A stretch of DNA of 64,000 bases from Neckera pumila (lineage: Eukaryota > Streptophyta > Bryopsida > Hypnales > Neckeraceae). The stretch lies in the NCBI GenBank assembly GCA_963969595.1, contig OZ018410.1:44187413-44251412 (forward strand), given 5' to 3'. Shown piece by piece: positions 1-11,310 of the stretch (positions are counted from its first letter, which is position 1; each line of letters opens with the position of its first letter). The notes below the pieces were generated by a model, which ran no database searches, was not told the origin of the DNA, and was given only the letters and a program-made list of their open reading frames with translations. A program made the translations under genes and the position numbers.

Positions 1-1144
1 AACAGTGAATACCTGCATATATTTTAGCTCTGCATGGTGGTTCAAAAAATAAAGAAATTTTTTTTTTTAGGTGCTCAAAAAAAATAAAGAAGAACAAAGG
101 CTACTTTGCTTGGGGCTGCTCCAAAATACAAGGGAGGGGCCTTCTGGACGACCTGACTTGTCTTGTCTCCCCATCCATGAAGTGGATGGCAGGCAGAGTC
201 AAGCTGGGCCTTCCCTTCTTCCCAACCGCTTCTCCTCCCTCCAAGCGCTCCCCCATCCCCCCAGCGGCCCTGCCCACTGCCAGCCCGCCCCTTGCTACGG
301 TCCAGCCGCGTGGCAGGGTGGCAAGCAGGGCACCAGGCTGACAGGCAGGGCGCCTGCACGTTTGCCACAGGGATGGCTGGCAGGGCAGCCATGGGCCGCC
401 CCTCCCCCCCGCTCTTGCCTCAGGGCGTTCCCTTCGAGGGGGCGGTGTTCCTGGGGCGCTCTTTCAACATTAAGCCATTCCCCACCTTCTTAGCGTCCCT
501 CCAGGCAGCCCTTCTTCAAAATTCCGTCCCTCCAGGTAGTCCTGTACAGTAGAGTGGCAATTTATGAGGAGGCAATTTTTTAAAATATTTGTCTTCTTCG
601 TGCATAATAGCACTACAAGAAAAAAAATTATGCTTTCAAATGCTTGATAAGTCTGCAGTTCCTAGCTACAAAAGTTCCAGAAGAATTTCCTCTCTGATGA
701 AATTGGCATATGGTGCATGTAAAAACTATAATAACCATGTGATATTTTTTATTTATCCCGTCTTGGCCTCCCTTGAGATTCTTTTCTATCAATGTAGTAT
801 TGAATGATGATATGAATGACAGAAGGAAGGGAACCACTATAACATTACAAGGCCCACTTTATGACATTCAATAAATGGTTCATAACAACCCTAATCATCT
901 GCCTCTTCAATACAAAAACAATGAAGCCACAATTGCATATAGTGACTTTGTCATAAAAAAATTTCCACTAGGAATTTCTTTTTCATACTATATATTTCTA
1001 CGGACAATATTTCCTTTTGATATTGCTTTGAACGCTTCTAAAGTATATGGAATTATTCATACCACAAGTTCAAATGAAGGAAACACAATTTTGCACATGC
1101 AAGCATGTATGGCATAAGAGGTACTCACATGTGTATATGTTGCA
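1..1144. other. Spacer without a recognisable gene
   Basis: The segment at about 130-540 is GC-rich and open in several frames on both strands, but no frame resembles a protein family that I know, and there is no paired splice structure. The remainder is AT-rich with no coding signal. Low-complexity C/G-rich sequence explains the open frames. Confidence 0.4.
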
Positions 1145-2850
1145 TTAGTGTAGATTTTCGTGATACCTTTGAAAACACCCAGCACGCCAACACATAAATT
1201 TGTTCTCACATGATGGAGAATACATGTAGGGACGCTTCATTGAATGTGAGCCATCATTACATACAACACAAGCACCCCTCGTGGAACTCCTTGCCGGATA
1301 ACAAACTTTTTGAGGCCTCACTGCAACAGGTAAATGTGATTTCAAGTCCCACTTATGTGTGAGAGCCTCACAAAGCTGGGTTCAAAATTGCAAATGCGTC
1401 ATTGGTGGACATGGTGGCTGTTGATGCTTGCACTTGTCCAAGTAAATGATATACATATTCACAATTGTCGTATCGATCAAAAAAAAGAAAACCCGGTGCC
1501 ACCACTTGTGGGACCGGGTTTGGCATGTATAAGATGCTCGGAGTTGATCAGCGACATCAACGCTTTTCATATACGTTGCGTACTCCAAGTGCATAGGCGA
1601 TGTGTGAATATTTTCACGTATTGCACCATTACGGTGGGGCACATTGGCAATTGGGTATTGACAAGGAAATTGCAGTGGCACCATATGCATGGACAGTATG
1701 AGGATAGGCCTCTTGTCCTTCCAAGTGATAGCACTTATCGACCTGGACTCATGCATGCGCCTTCCAAACTTCCCTGCGATGCCTTTGCAAATGTTTTTGT
1801 GTTTTTCAAAACCAATGGTAATCCCACTATATTGGCCCGCACAATCCCCCGTGGCATAGATGCCCTTATCAAGTAACTCTTTGAAGAGGGGAATATGTCC
1901 GCAACCAGCACTGTTCGTCAATAAGTGCAACACAACATTGTGTGCCAGTCTCGGTTGACCACGTGGTACCAATGCCTCATTTGCAATTGCTAGATCTTTA
2001 CCACAGTATACGTCAAAGTTCAAAACAAACTTTGAAATTGAATCTGCAAGGCACCAGACTTTTATATCCCATTTCTGCGGCTTCTGCGGCATTTATTGTT
2101 GAGCTAGACAATAAGTGCCCTTATATCTTATCATCATCTTGTCCACTGTTGTGAACTTGCCCACATTCCATGCTTGTTGACAACTCACTCGTATGACATT
2201 TATCAACCACCTCAACTGGCCCATTTTATCGTAGCCAAGTAAAGCCTTGTCATGCACATATTTTGCAGGATTTGTGAGATATAAACACTTTGTCAATAAA
2301 ATGAAGCAATTTCGAGATAGAAGTTTCGAAATAGTAGTGCAATGGAAAATAGAACCCTTTTTGTGCCAATAACTTCTCAAATTCGGTTGCCGCTTCATGC
2401 CCATATACAAAATTATGGCAATATAAACTTGTAACTCCGACACAGAACAAGGTTTCCAAGAAGGACCACCTTTGGTTTTCCCATCTTTATCTGGTGCGGT
2501 GGCATACCGATTAGTCTCCGTAACAATGTCTCTGAGAACATTGAATGGCCAAAACACACAAAATAACTGCAAGAATGTCGGAAAATATCGCCAATGCACT
2601 TCAGCAGTGGAGGCCCCAAGAAATTGAATGCGTTTGGGCTCATAAGTCAGAAACGCCTGATTCTATGATTGTTCTCGATAAATAAATTTAACACTGTCTT
2701 CATCAGTAATATCTCCTCCATCTTCATCATTGTCTTCATCACTAGACTGGAACTCGGCAAATTCCATGTCATTGTTGCTGTCATAGTCATAAGGCACTTT
2801 GGGAATTCTAGCACTCTGACTTCGAACACCACCTTCAAGGAAAACATCAC
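1145..2850 (-). pseudogene. piggyBac-family transposase, decayed (three in-frame stops)
   Basis: A piggyBac (PGBD-type, DDE_Tnp_1_7) transposase lies in one continuous minus-strand frame. It runs from an acidic N-terminal stretch near 2,700-2,800, through the family block with FPTFLQLFCVFWPF near 2,560, to a C-terminal cysteine-rich finger (CVVC, then C-x(4)-FMC and CFQRYHE) ending at 1145. The first catalytic Asp is in TTVDKMMIRYKG; the third is in VDVADQLRASY, followed by RSHKWWHR. The second Asp, normally in a D-N-[FY]-F-T-S block just before PLF.ELL..GIYATG, is absent: LLTNSAGCGHIPLFKELL shows a short deletion or replacement there. Three nonsense codons interrupt the frame: TAG at 2663-2665, TAA at 2093-2095 (where the family usually has Tyr before MP.KP.KW) and TGA at 1382-1384. 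No frameshift was needed to follow the protein. The true start is not determined. The element cannot encode an active transposase as it stands. Confidence 0.9.
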
Positions 2851-3190
2851 CTGCATTCAAGCCAACCCTAAACCCGCTCAGTGCGCACCCTCTGCTGCCC
2901 CTCTTTTTTTGATAGAACAGTAAATGGTCACATTTGCAAACACAAGAAGACATTGACATTGTTGGACATTCCATGCTACCTAAAACTATGAGGAAGGAAA
3001 AATGTGCATTCCTAAAACGGTATAATACAAATGCACATTGAAAAGCCCATAATAAAATGCACGCACAATATTTTTGTATTTTGTTTATGAAGACTCTACT
3101 ATTTATGACATAGCGATATGAAAGATTCAATTGTTGTCCCATATATGAGAAGGTGTCCACAATTTTTAGAGGAACATAGTGATATTGCAT

Positions 3191-4620
3191 ACCACTAATG
3201 AGCTATGCATTTTGCAGGTTTTTTGTCTGAAGTATAAAAATCTAGGAAAAATTAAAGAAAATTGAAGGCTTCCCATGTCTAATTATTTTCCGTGACTATG
3301 GTACAACGGACATAATTTTGGTGCTTATGAACAACAACTTTGGAAAAAACCAGATTGTATACAATGACTATGACTTATAGGCATAGTGGGCCAAGAACGC
3401 ATCATTCGGGCATAATGAAGGGGCAGTTCATGATTCTGAACTACCCATCTAATGAGTAACGGATGTTGAAAAAATTAGAAATGAACACATCCAAAGATTG
3501 CATGCATACAAAATAACGCACCTCGAATATGTGCAAATTTATAAATTTATTTCGTAATTTTTGTTAGATGAATGCAATGATGAACTTGAAGACTACATGT
3601 GCACCATTTATTAGGGGACCTCATACTAAATGATAGGAACATGTATCATAGAATTTAAACTTCTTTAGAAGTTGTATTCCACACATCATACAATTTATGT
3701 GTCAGATGGTTCAAATGATTACTAACTCTACAATTACTGCCTAATATATATGACCACATGAATAAAACATCTCTATGCAGACCGCATATGATGTGCATCA
3801 CAAAGCCAGTAGTCTAAAATAATAATTCAACGATAAATTATGCTTTACACTTCATTTGTAGGTATTATAGAAGTGAAGGCCTCTCTAACGGTGCACTACA
3901 TGATGCACTTTCAAAGATGTATCGCTAATATTTCAAGGCAAATTTGAAGCACTATGAAGGTGAAAGATTTTTCGGTGAACATCACGTACATGTGTTCCTC
4001 TCTTTTGAAGATTGTCTGAAATTATTAGAATGTATTATGCGTAGTGAACGCACATATTTGATTATGCATACACTCTAGGGCATTTCTCTATGGTCAGAAC
4101 ATGCATGAAGTATTTTCTGAAAATTTACGATGATGCAAAAGAACTTCCAGAATAACTCCTAGTAAACCCACAGAAGGGAAAAGAAAAGAAAAGAAATCCA
4201 TCAAGAGAACATCAAAAATGAAGGACGTGTTTGTTGTCCCTCTAGCAAGAACTATCATGAATTCATGAACTAATTCATGGAAACTACAAAACTATTGATT
4301 TATAAAACAAAAACAAACATAAAATTTAATAAGAACTTCATAAAATTAATTTATTAACAAAAACCTTCATGATTAATTAATTAATTAATTAACGATAATA
4401 ATTAATAAAATTAGAAGAATAATTTTAAAATTTTAAAATTAAATTTAAAAAAAAAAAAAAAAAAACTTGAAAATAAACATCTATATTTATGAATTAATTC
4501 ATGAATTAATCAAAAGTCAGAATAAATAAAACTTGAATTTAAAAGAAAATTAAAATTAAAAAAATTAAAAACCAGAAAAATTTAAAAAAAAACATGTACC
4601 TGAGCTGTCAGCGGGCTGAG
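3191..4620. other. AT-rich spacer, nothing recognised
   Basis: Very AT-rich sequence with A/T homopolymers and TTAAT repeats around 4,300-4,600. No open frame of useful length and no inverted repeat that I could pair. It may be internal or flanking sequence of a degenerate piggyBac element on the minus strand, but nothing here proves that. Confidence 0.4.
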
Positions 4621-4660
4621 CTCCCTGCTGCTCCCTTTGCGGCCGGTAGCCGCTCCCATC

Positions 4661-5203
4661 CTACTCCGGATCCTCTCGCGACCTCCAAGTAGTGGGCCAC
4701 TGCGGTGCCAGGCTGCACCGATTGTCTTGGTCTCCGTCGTCGCCGCTACCTGCGAAGCTTGGAGGGCGTCGATAAATCAGACTTCTGGCGCGCTTCCGCT
4801 GTCTTTGAGTGGATGCAGTCGTGACATTGTGCAACATCTTGGGGGGCCACAATAATTCCTTCAGTGATCTTGTTTCGGGATCACCATACACACCTTCATC
4901 GAATTCATCTTCTGATAATTCTTTGGAAGAGGAGCAAGGATCTGCCACTACTTGCTCTTGACTGTCGATGAAGTCTGGATCTATCTCACCAATTAGAAGT
5001 TCACAGCTACCATCCAAGAAATGGATGTCATGTTGCACTACGGGAGGGACATACAAGGGTGTTGGATACGTGCTGCATGGAGAGAATGGAAAAAGAATTT
5101 TTGGACTGGCGCTCCGGGATGTAGGCACTGCATTCTTACTAGTAGAGGCCTGCTCAAGTTGAAGTCTGCAACTTCTCCTGACAGGAAGACCGTCCCATGC
5201 CAC
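4661..5203 (-). CDS. Unidentified acidic open frame, possibly part of a transposon
   Basis: An uninterrupted 180-residue minus-strand frame in a locally GC-richer patch. It starts MAWDGLPVRRSCRLQLEQ, has an acidic serine-rich middle (SSSKELSEDEFDEG) and a basic segment (RQRKRARS) towards the end. I do not recognise a family. Acidic N-terminal regions of this kind occur in piggyBac transposases; it lies on the same strand about 2 kb upstream of the piggyBac remnant and inside a tract ending at a piggyBac-like terminus near 6,612. It could therefore be an upstream exon of that element, a separate gene fragment, or a chance frame. No splice partners were established. Confidence 0.25.
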   Translation of the reverse strand: MAWDGLPVRRSCRLQLEQASTSKNAVPTSRSASPKILFPFSPCSTYPTPLYVPPVVQHDIHFLDGSCELLIGEIDPDFIDSQEQVVADPCSSSKELSEDEFDEGVYGDPETRSLKELLWPPKMLHNVTTASTQRQRKRARSLIYRRPPSFAGSGDDGDQDNRCSLAPQWPTTWRSREDPE

Positions 5204-6430
5204 CTACACACGAAGATTTATGAATGTGAAAATGGCAACGTCACTTACAACTGTGAGGGTGCAAACAATGGCTACTTCATGTACAACTTGGTCAAGGAAG
5301 AAGTCGTGAATTGCAGACCTTGTTGTTGTCATCTACTACATTCTTGAGTCGGGGCATGACTCTTGCAAGTGAAGTGTCTTTGTACTACAACTAGTTCTTC
5401 TAAACTAGTTTTGCAATAATTGTAAACAAGAGTAGCAAAATGCTCATGAACAAAATTACAAAGTTGTGCACTCCATGAACAAAGACTACAAAATCCCAAG
5501 CTCATGAATGTAGCTGCATTGCACATGGACAAGTCGAAATTACAATTCTTTCAACATTGGACTTGCAGTTTGCACAAAATGCACAAGTGTAGAAGCACTG
5601 TGTTGAACCTAAGCAACTCACGTAGCCTCCTCAACAGTAATGACAAATCAATGTTGCATGCACCAAGAACAAGTATTATTCTAGGGTAGAGTCTACATAG
5701 ACTTTATAAACTCTTTTATGAGTATTCTTCTACTTTAGTTGCTGGAATTCAATGCTTGGAAGTAGAGTTGGAGGTCAAATTTCCAAACAACGCTTTCATT
5801 TCAATAGTACAGAAGTAATTTACAAGTATTTCCGTGTTTTTCGATAATCGGGGCATGTCCTAAACAAATCTCATGCCATAATTTTGATAGCAACATGAGA
5901 AGAAGAAAAGATTTTTTGTCCAAAAATCAAGACCAGTTCATGAAGAGCTGATCCAAATCAGGCGGCACGACGCAGGGGCGGACCTCCGCAGCCAGCGGTT
6001 GGCGCCGAGGCCTCCCTGTGGCCAACCAGCAGGAGGGAGCAGCCACTGGATGGCTTCCTCAGGGCGCCTTCCTGCCTTGCTGGCCCCATTTGCCACGGTG
6101 TGGCCTCTCGCAAGTGCAGCAGGGGTACCTGCATTGGGCGGGCCCTCCCCCCGAATGCACACGCCTTCCGCCTCTGGCAGGCAGGCCTCTTCCCTCTGGT
6201 GGCAGGGCTCCGACAACACACACACTCTGAGCTCCAGCAAGGTAGGTCCCCACGCCGCAGGCTTCTGGCCCTCGATTTTTTACAGACCCCCTCCCTTGGC
6301 GCAGGCGTCGTCAGGTCGGGCCACAATTTGTGAGGCCACCCGACATGTTGCCCAACAAAGCTGCCCATTGTTAGTCAATGAACTCTCATTGGCTCCAGGC
6401 CTTGCCCAACCTGCCCCTCCTCCTCCACTT
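5204..6430. other. Spacer with a GC-rich patch, no recognised gene
   Basis: The sequence at 5,940-6,420 is GC-rich and open in several overlapping frames on both strands, none with recognisable domains. The frames mirror each other across strands, as expected for base-composition artefacts. The rest is ordinary AT-rich spacer. Confidence 0.35.
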
Positions 6431-6612
6431 AGCACAAAGAACTTCATAACTTTTTGCCACAAGGTCCAAATGAAGAATTTTTTTTCCCCCATGTACGTCT
6501 CTTGATTCTTCAACTTTCCAAAAAGTTTCAGAAAATATTCAAAACTCAAATGCCCATAGGTATGTGCCCAAGATCCCATTTGTTCGTTGAACGGACACTT
6601 GGGTCTTTAGGG
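6430..6612. mobile_element. Right terminus of a piggyBac-like (TTAA) element
   Basis: The segment ends CTTTAGGGG directly against TTAA at 6613-6616. Its last about 180 bases resemble the right end of the complete element at 21,939-22,857, including the GGTA.GTGCCC / CATTTGT order before the terminus. No matching left end (TTAACCCCTAAAGG) was found in the first 6.4 kb, so this is either a truncated copy or the end of a longer element whose other end lies outside the window. Confidence 0.6.
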
Positions 6613-6879
6613 GTTAACAAGCTGGTCTAACACTCCCCAAAAAACACTAAAGTTAACAGTCAGAGTGGATGAATTTTGCAAAAATAGTCAGGCCATGATT
6701 GTTTTCGCAAATTAAAAAAATAATTAATTTTATTTTTTTTAACATATAGACCAGTGTATCTGCAGTTTCTAACCTTTACATCTCCTTGAAGATTCTTAAT
6801 TGAAGATTCTTAATTGCTTATTTGACAATGGTTTCAATTACATCAAATTAAATTAAATCAAGCCGCAAGATTTGACTTA

Positions 6880-7850
6880 GTTGAATTTTATTTGACTTAA
6901 TTGAAACAATATAAGTGTCAAACAAGACACTTGTTTAGTTTAGTAAATTAGAACTTGTGGAGAGAAGCTCTTTATACTAGTAGGGTAGGGGAGACAAGGC
7001 ATGTGGATATATGAATTAAGAAAATAAGGAGCTTGGTTGCTTATTTTGAAGTAGAATTCAAAAATTGTGTAAAAAATAAAATTTCAAACCTAATTTAGGC
7101 ATAGTAGAAAAAAAATTTGAAAAAAATTTGAACTAAAAAGGTAGGGAAATTATGCTATCTTTCATCTTCAAAAATCCATTTGAGGTTTTGAGCCTCCACC
7201 TAAAAGTTAAGGACAAATTTGAAAGAGGCATTAGAGGAGATTTGGAGGTCTTGGAGGGCTATAAGTTCCTTTGTATTCCCAGACTACGGGAACGCAACTG
7301 CAGCAACTAGTTGACGTGGCACAGCAATTGTCACGTCAATTTTGAAACTTTTTTTTTTTTTTTTTTTTTCTGAAAAATAAAATTATGACAACCCCGTATC
7401 ATTGTTCATTGTCTGGCCAGATTAGAGAACAGGCTTGAAATGGCCCTCCAAGGTCCCCGAATCCCTTCTAATGGTGTTTACAAATGTCCCCAAAAATGTC
7501 CCTTCCAACCCCTCTTTCAAATTTGTCCATAACTTAGGTGGAGGCTCAAAACTTCAAACAAATTTTTGGAGATGAAAGGTAGCATAATTCCCCTACTTTT
7601 TTTAATTCAAAATTTTCTCAAAAACAATTCTACTATGCCTAAATGAGGTTTGGAATTTTAATTTTTTCATCATTTTTTATTTTTCCTCATAAAACCAACC
7701 AAGCTCCTTTTCCTCTTAATTCATATATCTCAGATGCATTGTCTTCCCTACTCCTACCCCACTAGTATAAAGAGCTTCTATCCACATGTTGTAATAGCTA
7801 AACTAAGCAAGTGCCTTAATTTGACTTCAATTGTTCAATTTGCCAAAAAA
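6880..7850. mobile_element. Large fold-back element
   Basis: Long imperfect inverted arms: about 6,900-7,228 pairs with about 7,474-7,845. Shared landmarks are AGCTCTTTATACTAGT on the left against ACTAGTATAAAGAGCT on the right, the GGAGCTTGGTTG / CAACCAAGCTCC pair, and TTGAGCCTCCACCTAA against its complement. The centre of the hairpin is occupied by a small MITE (7,229-7,473) that has relatives elsewhere in the window. No coding capacity. The outermost ends decay gradually, so the exact termini and target duplication are unclear. Confidence 0.7.
7229..7473. mobile_element. MITE, CATTAGATGA family, copy 1
   Basis: Ends read CATTAGAGGAGATTTGGAGG on the left and the inverse, closing ...CTTCTAATG, on the right, with GGTCTTGGAGGGC adjoining. 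The same ends and internal blocks (a GGAACGCA block and a GTGGCA..GCAATTG block) occur at 10,222-10,520 and 32,048-32,446. It sits exactly between the arms of the larger fold-back. Confidence 0.7.
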
Positions 7851-10110
7851 TGAAGTGGCTTTTGAAGCTAATTGCCTAAGAAAAATAGCTTCAAAAGCCA
7901 CTTCATTTGGCTTAATTTTTTTGACCCCAACTTAAGTTAATTAAAAATCAGGGTTTAGGACCTTTAAAGTGCCTTAACCCCGATTTTTTAACTCTTTAAA
8001 ATTAGTTTTTGGGCCACTGCCAAGCATCTGATACCATTCTGATGGGTGGGAATAGGGAAAAAATCATTTTTTTGGCCCAAAAAAAACATTTTGCAGGAAC
8101 CTCGGAGGACTGTGGAGTGGCTTTTCGAAGGCCCCAGATTTTCTCTAATGCCTCAACCTTTGTCTGTTCTATTTTTTTTATCATCAATCCACCCTTTCAG
8201 TCTAATGTATTTTTTCTTTCCTTCCATCTTTAGTCCTAATATTCTATTATGTAAGAGCATCTCAGTCTACTCTTTCCCTGAAAAGGATCTTGAACTAGTG
8301 TATTGTGAGCCTGGGCAACTTTTTGTCCCACACTTCGACCGCCTAATTTGGCCCTATCACCCTGGCCACGGGAAAATAAGTTGCTTGACCACAATCGTCT
8401 AGAATGCACTCACTTCTCTTGCTATCCACTTTTTCGTCAAAAAATACTTGTTGTGACATGTTTGCACGTTTGATTTGGGTTGGTGCCAAGTAACAAACAA
8501 TGCCGCACAGTCAATTGAGTCAGAAAAGTAATTGAAAATTTGGAAATAAAGAACAAATATAGACATTGACATTTTAGTGCTGCTTGAGCACAAGTATTGC
8601 TGGGAAAGTACAACAGCGCAAGCCACTTTTTTTCATATTAGGAATCCGCCACAAATACTTCTCCGTATTGATTTTTCCAAAGCGAGATTGGAGATTGACT
8701 CTAATTACCTTCCCATACAACTCCCATCCCTAGGAAGATATTATCAATCCTTCCCTTGATACTTTGGATGGTTTTACTTATAAACCAAAGAATTGTGGTT
8801 GGTTGAAGCAAAAATATTATATGATTGGCCACTATAGATGTCCCCCTGTCAAGAATGCAAACAGGACTCCTACCTCATTGGTAAACAATGTTATGAACTC
8901 TTGCTCCTCTATAGGTTTGACATGTCGCTTTGTTTGTTTTGAACTTTTTGAGAAAGTACTGTGCAATGATTTTTTTATTTACTTTTATTTTTTGACACAA
9001 ATAAAGGAGTAACCTTTATTACAGGAAAATGAAATGCAAACACCCAACCATAAGCGGCTTGGGCAAAACAAGGAGCAATTAGAGTAAGAAACTATGCTAA
9101 GTTAGAGTAAGAAACTATGCTAAGTTAGAGTAAGAAACTAAGCTAAGGTAGTGAAGTGCGGGGCACCCACTTAGTGCGGCATGAGCCTCACCACACAGCG
9201 CGTGGTGCCTATGGAGGTTGGTAAACAAACCCAGCCCTTGGTCATGCAAGTGTCCGTGGGGGGGTGCCGTCCATCATTTTTGTGTTAATACCATGACAAC
9301 ACCACCACTGTTTGAAACGTCTTTGTGTAACTGTAGCACAACCGCGTTGCTTTGCCATCAAACTTCGACTCCTATTCCACTCAACATGCCCATAGTCAAC
9401 AAGCTCCAATCAGATATGTTGGAGTTGCTTAATTGGCCTCCATCTGATGCCATTGAAGCATGCATTGAAGGCAACATCATTTATTCCGATCAACAATCAC
9501 CATAAAATGACCATTCTCAAAACTGCCCACATGCTGCTAATACCATTGAACTTGAGAGGTGCTCTATCAGAAAACATCCTATAGTGTAAAATAAAAAAAG
9601 ATCACATTATTATTTATTGAAAGTTATAAAGAGATTATATTTATGCATTACAAAGCTTTGTAAATAACCTTGTTTCTAGGTCAAGGGTTGCCAAGGGCCC
9701 CAAGTATCCTTTGTCGTGATAAGTGTGTTGATGATGCGTATTCCCCATTGCCGCCAAGCTTGTTGAGCCACCGGGCATTTCCAAAATCTGTGTAAGACGA
9801 ACTCATGCATGCGATTGACGTGGGCACACGGGATATCCTGTTGGCACTGTTTGTTGAATTTGTCCACGCCAGTCATTAATTGCAACTGCACAATGCCCTC
9901 AACGATGCCAAACCAACCACAATAATCCAATTTCTTTGGGCGCTCTCACCTTCATCTAGACTAATTTCCATCAAAGTCTATGGGTGAGGGGTAAAATGCC
10001 CTGCCATTTTTGCTCAATCAAATTGAAAATGACATGTTTGTCACGAAGCATCCGTCTCTGCCTTGCCTTGTGCTAGAGTGTATAATGGAATCTTCTCCTA
10101 GTTGGTTTGC
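7851..10110. other. Spacer with short open frames, no recognised gene
   Basis: Short frames around 8,000-8,400 and 8,760-9,012 have no recognisable domain and no splice context. A short tandem repeat lies at 9,078-9,147. Otherwise nothing identifiable. Confidence 0.35.
9078..9147. repeat. Tandem repeat, 23-bp unit, three copies
   Basis: Three consecutive near-identical units containing AGAGTAAGAAACTATGCTAA. The last unit carries a T-to-A change (ACTAAGC). No function is apparent. Confidence 0.85.
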
Positions 10111-10114
10111 CACT

Positions 10115-10633
10115 CCATTCTACGGGCGGGCTTACATGCAGGCCCAATAGGCAAAAAAAGCAATTAGAAGAGAATCACAATACCACCGATGACCGGCAAG
10201 CGTGGAAGGAGGAAGGAGAGTCATTAGATGATATTTGGAGGTCGCGGAGGGCCGTTTCAGGCCTGTTCCCTGATCTGCCCAGATCCAATGAACATCGGTA
10301 TGGGTGTGTTAGAAATTTTTTTTTAAGAAAAAAAAAAAAAATTTACCAAAATATCACTTTAAGCAAAAAAGAATTTTTTTTTTTTTTCTTTTACAAAAAG
10401 TGACATGGCAGTCGCTCGACTACGTCGGCCAGTTGCTGCTGCTGCGTTCCCAGACTGCGGGAACGCAGCAGACAGCAGGGGAACTCACAGCCTTCTAAGA
10501 CTCCCGAATCTCATGTAATGTCTACCGATTTCCCGTGCATCTCACACCGCAAAAGGGACATAAAAGTGCTTTCTATATTTTGACATTGTTGACCGCACCC
10601 ACCCACCCACCGATGCATGTAAGAAAGAGGCCC
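10115..10633. mobile_element. Harbinger-like repeat copy interrupted by a MITE
   Basis: This is a third, dispersed copy of the repeat duplicated at 25.3-25.9 kb. It shares the GGCTTACATG start, AAAAAAAGCAA, ACCACCGATGA, CGTGGAAGGAGGAA, the ATAAAAGTGC.TTCTATATT block and the GACCGCACCCACCCAC end. It is split by the CATTAGATGA MITE at 10,222-10,520. Its right end (CATGTAAGAAAGAGGCCC) abuts TAA at 10634-10636, which is also the left target duplication of the next element. Confidence 0.7.
10222..10520. mobile_element. MITE, CATTAGATGA family, copy 2
   Basis: Starts CATTAGATGATATTTGGAGG and ends CTCCCGAATCTCATGTAATG. Inside is a short hairpin made of GCTGCGTTCCCAGA and CGGGAACGCAGC. The two tandem repeat copies at 25.3-25.9 kb give the empty site GAGAGTTCTACC; here the same site reads GAGAGT, the MITE, then TCTACC. 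No target duplication is visible by that comparison. Confidence 0.8.
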
Positions 10634-10636
10634 TAA

Positions 10637-11045
10637 GGGCCTGTTTGCATGCAGGCACCGGACCGGAGGTGGAGCTCTAGGTGTTGAGCTCCAAGGTCCG
10701 GTCCAGGCCACAGCTTGCTTCTGGATGCGCACCGGTTCTCAATTGAGAATTTTTGCTTTTTTTGTAATGTTTGGAATTTAGTGGCATGTGGCAACCAATG
10801 AATGAGGCAAGCCACGGAAGCAAGTCTTGGAATAGGTGAGACAAGGACACAAAAAGAAAAACTTTTAGAAAAATAGTAAGTCAGATTGATGGAAAGAAGA
10901 GCGGGCTTGAAAATCCTACATTCAAGGACGGAAGAGAATGGGAAGAACCAGAGCTCCATATTGGGAATCAAGTTGTGAAAATGTCCATGCGGACCTCCTA
11001 TGCACGGTTGAAGAGTGGGTCGGGTCGCCCCATGTGAACAGGCTC
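10637..11045. mobile_element. PIF/Harbinger-type MITE, GGGCCTGTTTGCATG family, copy 1
   Basis: Left end GGGCCTGTTTGCATG after TAA; right end is the inverse (CATGTGAACAGGCTC) followed by TAC, so the 3-bp duplication is imperfect. The interior matches the element at 33,526-33,940 in reverse orientation (the CAACCAATGAATGAGGCAAG region and its complement). No coding capacity. Confidence 0.75.
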
Positions 11046-11047
11046 TA

Positions 11048-11310
11048 CAGTAGGAGGTCCATAAAGCGATCATCTAAGCACTAAAACTGAATTTTGGGGA
11101 GGTAAAACATCTTGAAATATTTTTCAATAAATTTTTCTTGAAAGACAAGACGAAACGACATCTGGCCCAAGTTGTTTCATATTTTTTGGAGTTGTGACCA
11201 CCTCCTAATATGTACACAGTTTATACATTTTGGTTAATTGAAAAAAGCAAAATGTACCTCTGTGTCATGTTCCATTCAAAATGCCCGATCTGAGTTCGAG
11301 CCTCCTACCT
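11048..11310. mobile_element. Tc1/mariner-type MITE, AGGTAGGAGG family, copy 1
   Basis: Flanked by TA on both sides (11046-11047 and 11311-11312), with ends AGTAGGAGGTCC and CCTCCTACCT. The interior (TTTTGGGGAGGTAAAACATC, AATATTTTTCAATAAATTTT, AAATGTACCTCT) is shared with copies at 16,273, 21,922 and 31,182 and with the transposase-bearing element at 36,122-37,625. It begins immediately after the preceding Harbinger MITE. Confidence 0.85.

Noticed and set aside
1355..1876. Plus-strand open frame of 173 residues
   Set aside because: It is the antisense of the piggyBac transposase block, which has clear family motifs on the minus strand.
5938..6505. Overlapping open frames on both strands
   Set aside because: Mirrored frames in a GC-rich patch with no domain, start context or splice evidence.
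9071..9150. Short regularly repeated units considered as a CRISPR-like array
   Set aside because: Units are directly adjacent without spacers; an ordinary tandem repeat in eukaryotic DNA.
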